From Thinopyrum elongatum (lineage: Eukaryota > Streptophyta > Magnoliopsida > Poales > Poaceae), in assembly GCA_011799875.1 (NCBI GenBank), contig CM022298.1, forward strand, positions 493,189,180 to 493,253,179: a stretch of DNA of 64,000 nt, in the 5' to 3' direction. Position numbers and translations under genes: made by a program. This document shows, in pieces, positions 57,163 to 64,000 of this stretch. The notes beneath the pieces are model-generated. The model ran no database searches. It saw only the letters and a list, made by a program, of their open reading frames with translations, and was not told where the DNA came from. Positions within the stretch are counted from its first letter, which is position 1; each line of letters begins with the position of its first letter.

Positions 57163-60100
57163 TCAGACTAAATGTTGTACAGGTGAATCAGAATTAGCTG
57201 AACGCTGTGACGGTTGGCCTTCCAGAGTTCTCTGCATAGCAAACCGACACCTGGTTTCAAAAGCATGAGATGTTAGCGTAACTTTAGGCGAATAAAATCA
57301 GTGCAGATGCATAGAAACTGAGTTTGCAGCCTTTAAATGCAGCTGGAAAAGGGTGAAGTATGGTATAAGCAAAGCTATGCACTTCAATTTTCAACAGTTG
57401 TTAAACATGTTGCTTCTAGTCCTAACAAACTCCAATGTCGCCTTTTGCCTCGTGGAAAAACAATCCAATGAGATGAGCTTTGAAACACACGTATCTGGTA
57501 CTCAGACCCAGCCTATTTGTCATGAGTTAGCAATGGCTTTATATTTGACATGAGACAGGATATAATACCCTCCATAAAAAAATCACTCAAGACCCACCCC
57601 AGACACAGCCTACGCACGCATAGCACCACCCTTAATCTTTTGCGCTTGCTTCTCATCAGAAAAGGTTAGCCCAGTAGTGCTACAATTTGGGCCAACCAAC
57701 ATCACATGCTAGTGCATTATAATGTGTACTGGCAAGTTGGTACAATAAAAGGGCCAAGGTGTCGGTGTTATTTGACCGAGACACGAGTCTAACAAACATT
57801 CATGTCTGATTCAGATGCATATTTGACACGAAAGAGTAATGGGACCTGACTGTGATTTTATGCCCTTTTCTTTGAAAGTTATGTTATTTCTATGGATAAT
57901 GGTCTGTGTATGCTATATCCTCCCCGAGAAAGGAGTAACGCTCCAATTACTAGTTACAAAGCATTTGCTACAATATCAGGTATGACTGTAAGAGGTTAAT
58001 GGCTTTACTAAACTGCCTGCAGTGTAAAGTCTTAGCTGTAGTTGGTTAAAAACAATTTCAGTTTTACCTCCATGGTAAGTGATCCATGAACATAGAAGGA
58101 GTAACAGCAATATCCCTGAAGTTCTCTCTTTTCGCAAAAACAGCTTTATATGGTCGTTCAGCTTCCTGAGGGTTCCAGCATTTCCAAAGAGGAAAGAGGC
58201 TTCTTCTGTTCCACACCACATGAATAATTAAGCCTGCAAGAAACATCTCTCGAGACTCAACTAGTATTTCCCCAGAAGATGTCTGAGCCTCTTCCAAACC
58301 GGAATCATGCCCATCAAGTGGAATCCTCCAGACATCCTGATCAATTTGTAGGCTTCGATAGCTTCTGGGTTCATCTATGGATGAACTGGGTCCATTGTAG
58401 GCACCCAAGCCATTTTGCAAATCTTGAAGGTCTGGCTCAGTATTGCATAATGCATCCTGGTGTGGAGACCGCCTTTCATGATACTTGTTTGCATTCAAAA
58501 TTCTGCGAGCAAGTTTTTGTATCATTGCTGCATCATCTGGAGAGTTATCTGAAAGAGTACTTATTGCAGCAGATCGTAGTCTGAGGATTGAGTTGATTGA
58601 AAGGCGAGAAGAAAATTCGTCGTTGTTTACAATGCTGTAAGGAAGAGGAAATAATCAGTGAAAGATGCTAATAAACCTTGTTAAGAGGACATCACATCAA
58701 GGATGGAAGTTCCATGGATAAATCAGGCTATAAAACAGCTTCCAGTTTACTCTTACGTGGTAACAAACTGTGAACAGGCTTCAGCTATTATCAAATCCAC
58801 ACAAGGAAGTGGACCATAAGCATACACATGCACATCTGGGTATCTGCCAAAAAGCTGTTCAAGAACAAGTTAAGCTTTGAAGAGCCACTGATCAGCATCT
58901 ACAGGTAGGATATAAAACAGATCATGAACAGAGGTAGAAAACAGCAAGTGAAATCACATGTGTTGATGAAAGATTTATTATGCATATAAAGTTTCGTCAT
59001 TAAGTAACCAAGAGCATAATTCGCCTAACAGGAGTACACCCTGGCGGGTGGAGTGACACAACTGCATGGTCACTATTGGGCTACAGTTCAGTTCCCAGGA
59101 AGTTAAAATAAGAATGACAGTGGAAAAGGAATATAATTAACAAAAAATGTGTACGCAAATAATAGTGACGGTTCAACATGTTTTACCATCATTCCTAGGA
59201 CTGTAGCAACAGCGCCTCCTAAAGAATGTCCAACAAGACGAATTTTATATCCATGACACTCACTGCCCTCCTGGACTAGCGTAGACAGAAATCCAAGTTT
59301 TTTGGAGGACGTGTTTTCTGAGTTGCCATTATCTAAGAGAGAGAGAACAGATTAATCACCACAAATATTCTTTCACGTAAAGTGGTCAATAAATACACAT
59401 ATTGCATCTAGTCTTCCAATCCCAGGTGATAGTTTAGTAAAAACGAAATCAAATGTAATGAGCAGTATAGTTATGTTGCAAACCAAATCAAACAATGATA
59501 CAGAAGAAAATCAAAATTAGTACTATTAGCCAATAACAATTGGATGGCATGGTTCCAAAAATAGTACTCCCTCCGATCCAAAAATAGTACAACTTTAAAG
59601 TTGTACTAAATCTGTGACAAGTAATATGGATCGGAGGGAGTACCATACTTTTTGTACCAGCACTGTACCCAGCATGTTTAAGTATAGTATAGTTGATACA
59701 GTGAAATATACTGAAACATGCAGTATACAAGATTACAAGGTATTTACAGAAAGCAGACACGAGCATGATTAAGCCATTTCAGATACCGGAACTTGAATCG
59801 CTGAACTGAACTAAGTTATAAACATTTTATTTGAAAAATCAAACCTCCTGTGCAGTCGTTGAGTTGCATGAAAAGCTCCCGAGCAGCCTCTACAATTCCA
59901 CCATGTCCATAGTGCGGGAATGTAGAAATAACTTTCTCCCTCGTAGTTACAGGTAATAGTTCACTACTGAAGATAAAAATTAGCAAAGTGTGAAAAACAA
60001 AAGGGGTTGTGGATACGGGATATCACCCCAAAAATAGAATAGTCCGCTTAAATGGTCTCAAACCTCTAAGTTGGCTCCTTAACTCAGTACTTATTCAACT

Positions 60101-63100
60101 TATTCTTTGTATCAGTTTTTCTACTGAAATATAATTCCACACTAAGTCACTAAGTCCAATTATCTGATTTACCTTACCATACCACGAGCTTACAAGCAGC
60201 ATTATGGACTACGGCAATGATGATGTTCAAAGTGCTACATGAGCCTTTTCACCAAAATTGCACTGCAACAGTAACTGTATTTTATCACAAACCTTAATAA
60301 TATATTAATCTAAAGCACTACAATATCCATTTTGTTTAACTGTGCAAACAACCAGCTATGCAATAGTTGGGAAGCTGGTAATGATGGAAAAGTATGTGAA
60401 ATTAAAAAAAATCAAGAAGTTTGTATAGAACGAAAAAGGAGTTCAACAATCAAAACAGTAAAACTAAAATTCTTGGACCAAATTTTACATTTATAAAAAT
60501 TTAGCCTATGTGCTATGGCAAACAATCTCCAAAGCTGAGGCTACAAACACTAGCCACAGGCTACACATTAAGGGAAAATTGGCTATGGGACACTTATTTT
60601 GTGTCAACTGCTCAGTACCACTGCAAAATCCGGGTTATTTACCAGAGCACACAGGAATCACTCAAACATTATTTCTTGAGCTAATAGGAGGGAATGCACG
60701 TGAAAAGTCTATGTTGCCCTTTGGTTCAGGATATGGTCCAACTTATTTTCCTTTGCTCTGTACATGGTCTGATCGGGTCCTTCATTCTTTCATTCATTTT
60801 GCAATTGTGCACCAAGATTAGCCATTGTTTTAACCCATCTGATTCATCATTATTTATTCAAATACTCCTCCATTATGTAAGGCTATCAGAGTTCAACCTT
60901 ACAAATTCAAGGACGCCACAACCTAACAAGTTCAAACATCACATAATGTGGATTTATTCAACATGGCTAAAATTGGTGCACAGTGCAAAATATATATATG
61001 AAAAAACAGGTCTAGCAGCACCATGTATAGAGCAAAGGTGCAATACACTGGAGCATGTCTTTGAACCAAAAGGCAAAATAGACCTTTCACATGTGTTTTC
61101 TCAGAGCAGGTGGCCACAATGTAAACAAGCTATTTTGAACAATATAACTAGAAATGGATAAGGTAAGAACAGAATAGGTGGCTATTAAGACGAACGTACT
61201 TTACTAGTCCATCCAAATCTTCCATAGTGAAAGCACATTCTCTGCATAGTCCATCGGTTATGAGATCCTCTGGTGTCTCTGTCCCACGCACCCCAATAAG
61301 AACAGTTTTTTTGTCATGGAGGACCACAACAAAGTAAGCAGCTTCACGCTTGCTCTGCATTGTTGAATAAAGGTGATCATCAGATACTCTTAAAAGATTT
61401 CAACGCGTTATTTTCTCTGCCACATTTTTAACTGTTTCATGACGCCTTGCTTGAAGTGAATCAGTCTTATGAAAAGTTCAGCACATAATGGCAAACACAA
61501 TGGATCGTTCACACCAATTTCAGGTTCTCAGCTACTCAGGGTAGTTAGATGATGTATATTAGACTATTAGTATGCTCTAAAAGGACGAATTAATCCCCGA
61601 AAATTCACGAAAAACAACCACCAAGTATAAGCAGAATACAGAAACTGGCCACCAAGGGTCAGCTAAATGTAAATGAGTGCAAAATGAGAAGAGGTGTCAG
61701 CAGAGAAACATAGATTATGTTACCAATGCTATTTGTAAATGGTTAAAATAATTATGCGATCCCACTTTTGTTTGACATCAATATGGCATTACCTGACGAA
61801 CACGGCCTCGAACAAGTGCTGTAGGTGCTATATTAACAAATCTAAGGAAAGCTGCAGCATGCCCTCGCCACCAGTTATCACCATCAAGTGCAGGACGCCT
61901 GAACAGAGATTGGTATGTAGTAACTGTTATGTAAGTAAAGAACAGCATAAACTGTTCTGCTTTTAGGGAAATACCACAGATCAACAAATCATGAAGATCT
62001 GCATACAACATTGATTTAGATTGAGAACGCTAGTGTATAACAAGAACTTTCTACTTCAGACCAATGAGGACAAAGAGAACAGTACAATTTAGCTTAATTC
62101 ACTAAGGATCTGTTTGGATGTCAGAACTGAACTGGGTTTGGAATGGAGGTCCAATGCAATTTCAAGAAGATATCAAATGGGTTGACAAATCAAATTTTCT
62201 GTTTAGTCAGCTATGGAAACAAGAGTACAGAAATGGAGTACCGTCCAAATCCAAATCATGTTTGGCTGCCAAAGAAATGGAATGCAATCAGTCTTGGATA
62301 AAGCTGGGTCACACACGTGCTGACGTCCTTGGCCTGCCAAACACGGACAACCACACATCCTGCTCAACGCGGTGTGGTGCACCAGGGATATCATGGCGTG
62401 GCCGCGCTGTCTGGCATGGAGCACATTCGCCAGAGATTAGGGGAGGCGGCACCTAGTCACCGGTGGCAACAATGGGCAAGGACCCCAGAGTGGCGGCACA
62501 GTCAACAGCAGTGGTGGGCAAAAAAGGGCAATGACGGCCAAGTGCCAGCGGCGGCGGTGGGCAAGGATGCCCAGTCAGCCGGGAACCCATGGTGGCCGTG
62601 GCCTTCGAGGTTTGAGTGCCTCAAACCTGATTCTGCAAGATCCAGAGGACGACGACTCTATTGGGAGAGACCTCACCTAACCCAGTTATGTTCCATTTCC
62701 GAATTCCAACAGCATTCAAACATCTGATATTTGAAAGACACAATTCCAGTTCCCAATTTCATAGCTCAGTTCTAACATCCAATTGGGTGTCAGTTATTTC
62801 CCTCTTTCGGACTTTTCCAGATGAAGTTGCCGAAAATAAGACCACAAAGTAATAACAGAAAACGAGGGAAGTTCGAGAATCAACAGACAACTGAGAAAAG
62901 GCATGGTAAATACCTTAGGCGCGCCCATGGAGTTAAAACGCCTTGTCGATAAACCCATGCGCATGGAAACAAAATGGGGTTTCTTCCGACATCAAGAAGT
63001 GGCCCCTGCAATTATACCTTTCCATGTCATACAAAGCAGGCATGCATAGGAAATATGTCCCAGTTAGATAGTGTCCAACCGTGTAACATGCTTCAGCAAA

Positions 63101-63184
63101 AGGATGGAGAACAGCAGCTTCTCGCATAAGCTTATGAGGTGCCTCCACAAGGACAGTTTGCAAATCAGGCAAATTCCCATGCTT
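57163..63184 (-). CDS. Class 3 lipase / sn1-diacylglycerol-lipase-like protein, 5' end off-window
   Basis: Minus-strand exons, frame-checked: 63184-63062, 63005-62914, 61898-61793, 61354-61200, 59966-59845, 59332-59187, 58854-58757, 58634-58068 and 57250-57163 (TGA). They give 498 residues. Order: NPILFPCAWVYRQGVLTPWA, NWWRGHAAAFLRF, VVLHDKKTVLIGVRGTETPEDL (about 130), HYGHGGIVEAARELF, the nucleophile elbow LVGHSLGGAVA (Ser, about 248), DVHVYAYGPLP, NDEFSSRLS (likely catalytic Asp), and DHLPWR near the end (likely His). It resembles the plant lipase class 3 proteins like Arabidopsis At1g05790, which hydrolyse acylglycerols and usually carry N-terminal membrane segments; those would lie in the missing 5' exons. 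It is the only host gene found here. Confidence 0.85.
59567..59640. mobile_element. Stowaway MITE in a lipase intron
   Basis: 74 bp, CTCCCTCCGATCCAAAAATA...TATGGATCGGAGGGAG, flanked by TA on both sides (59565-59566, 59641-59642). It lies in the intron between the exons at 59845 and 59332. Confidence 0.92.
60699..61092. repeat. Inverted repeat (fold-back element) in a lipase intron
   Basis: About 75 bp at 60699-60770 (GTGAAAAGTCTATGTTGCCC...CTTTGCTCTGTACATGGT) recurs inverted at 61018-61092 with about 80 percent identity by eye, separated by about 250 bp. It is probably the core of a non-autonomous DNA transposon spanning perhaps 60580-61150. The outer ends are not resolved. Confidence 0.6.
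62107..62788. mobile_element. Putative non-autonomous DNA transposon in a lipase intron
   Basis: The left end GATCTGTTTGGATGTCAGAAC resembles the inverted right end (reverse complement CAATTGGATGTTAGAACTGAG). The starting CTGTTTGGAT is typical of Tourist/PIF-like grass elements. The interior is GC-richer than the intron around it and has an unsupported ORF (62118-62456). The target duplication is not clear. Confidence 0.45.
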
Positions 63185-64000
63185 CTGCAATAGAGCAAGC
63201 CCTATAATACATACCATATAAGAGATCTTTATTATGCTGTTAATACTAATGGAGCACATAATATAATACTATAGGTCAATCCATGTCCTTTTGGACTTAC
63301 CCATCTATGGATAATAGCAAGGGAGCTGCCTAGCCTAACCAGTGTAAGAAGGCAACTACTTGAATTAGGAGACAGGAGAAAAGGGTGACCATGGAGCTAC
63401 AGTCTGAGCATCATTTTCTTCTGGTATTCTTTCTGAAACATTACGGGTTTTACATTTTCTATCAAGTAAATGGCACCAAGCCCACCTGTACTCTGTAGAA
63501 AACAAATTGCAGCCAACTTCAAATATATGCAATTACAATATTATCGTTTGTGTATTCTAAATTTGTGCAACAAAGTCACCATCATCTGAAATACAAAGTT
63601 ATAGTCCTATATATGCCTGATTACTTATAAGAACATTTTCTCCTCCAGTTTTCTGGGTCAAGGGATAGGAATAAAAATATTCAAGTTATTGGTTTTATAT
63701 AGAAGTCGTGTTTTTGAGGTAGAAGTGGACACTGGACAGATTGCACACACTTAAAGTGCATACTGCAAACAGGTGATTACTAAAATGTGAATTATATGTT
63801 GGATTATGGTAGAACTTATATATTCTTTATTGGATGAAGTACTGATATGGCTATGCACATCTTTGGGCAGGTAGATATCAAACTTTCAGTGTATTCATGC
63901 AGGTTAGGCGGAAGTGTAAATGATTAGAAAATCCTAATAGGCCACCGAACATATATTTGATATGAAATTACCGAGATGGAGAGCCAACCTGCTAACAGTT
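63185..64000 (-). other. Intron sequence upstream of the first visible lipase exon
   Basis: No exon could be recognised on the minus strand between the acceptor at 63185 (TTGCAG) and the window edge. The N-terminal exons of the lipase are expected beyond 64000. Nothing else is seen. Confidence 0.5.

Noticed and set aside
62118..62727. ORFs of 112 and 136 codons in a lipase intron
   Set aside because: They lie antisense in an intron, inside a likely transposon insertion, with no recognisable domain.

Overview
This is a plant nuclear window, almost certainly from the Triticeae (wheat, Aegilops or barley type). The evidence is BARE1/WIS/Angela-type Copia LTRs, gypsy LTRs beginning TGATACGTCTCC, Stowaway MITEs including a Thalos-like one, retrotransposons nested inside each other, and a single spliced host gene. 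No bacterial, organellar or viral genome features were seen. Family names are from memory, because no search was possible.

Layout. Positions 1 to about 36990 are a nest of LTR retrotransposons that can be ordered from target-site duplications and split LTRs. An old minus-strand gypsy element E (35999-36985, fragment) was hit by a minus-strand Angela-type Copia element A (1-35998, continuing off the left edge). The 5' LTR of A was hit by a plus-strand, apparently non-autonomous gypsy element B (5836-34624). B then received two insertions: a second Angela-type element A2 in its 5' LTR (6822-15320, TSD CTTAA), and a Tat/Retand-type gypsy element C in its 3' LTR (20301-33788, TSD GTTTA). A small hAT-like element (138-676) sits inside A. 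C carries sense gag-pol and, downstream on the opposite strand, a multi-exon antisense gene with its own TATA box.

Positions 36986-41913 hold AT-rich repeat-like DNA, two Stowaway MITEs, an unexplained GC-rich stretch and diverged tandem duplications. I find no gene there. Positions 41914-55065 are one 13.15 kb Mutator-like element (MULE) with TIRs of about 365 bp. It carries a six-segment transposase gene on the minus strand, a GRF-zinc-finger/coiled-coil ORF on the plus strand and a minisatellite of about 23 units between them. A 4.34 kb TG...CA element (46230-50572, TSD TCTCC; probably a solo LTR) sits in the last transposase exon. Apart from that insertion the transposase frame reads open for 1089 codons.

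Positions 57163-63184 and beyond hold the only host gene: a class 3 lipase / sn1-diacylglycerol-lipase-like protein on the minus strand. Nine exons (498 residues) are visible and the 5' end lies beyond the window. Its introns contain a Stowaway MITE and two further fold-back or TIR-like insertions, and one exon junction has no canonical GT donor.

The most notable points are these: two Angela copies in opposite orientation share at least four premature stops and the same RNase H deletion, which suggests trans-mobilisation of a dead lineage; the antisense gene of C; the TIR-encoded start codons and GRF companion ORF of the MULE; and a PBS-like duplicate inside the LTR of B.
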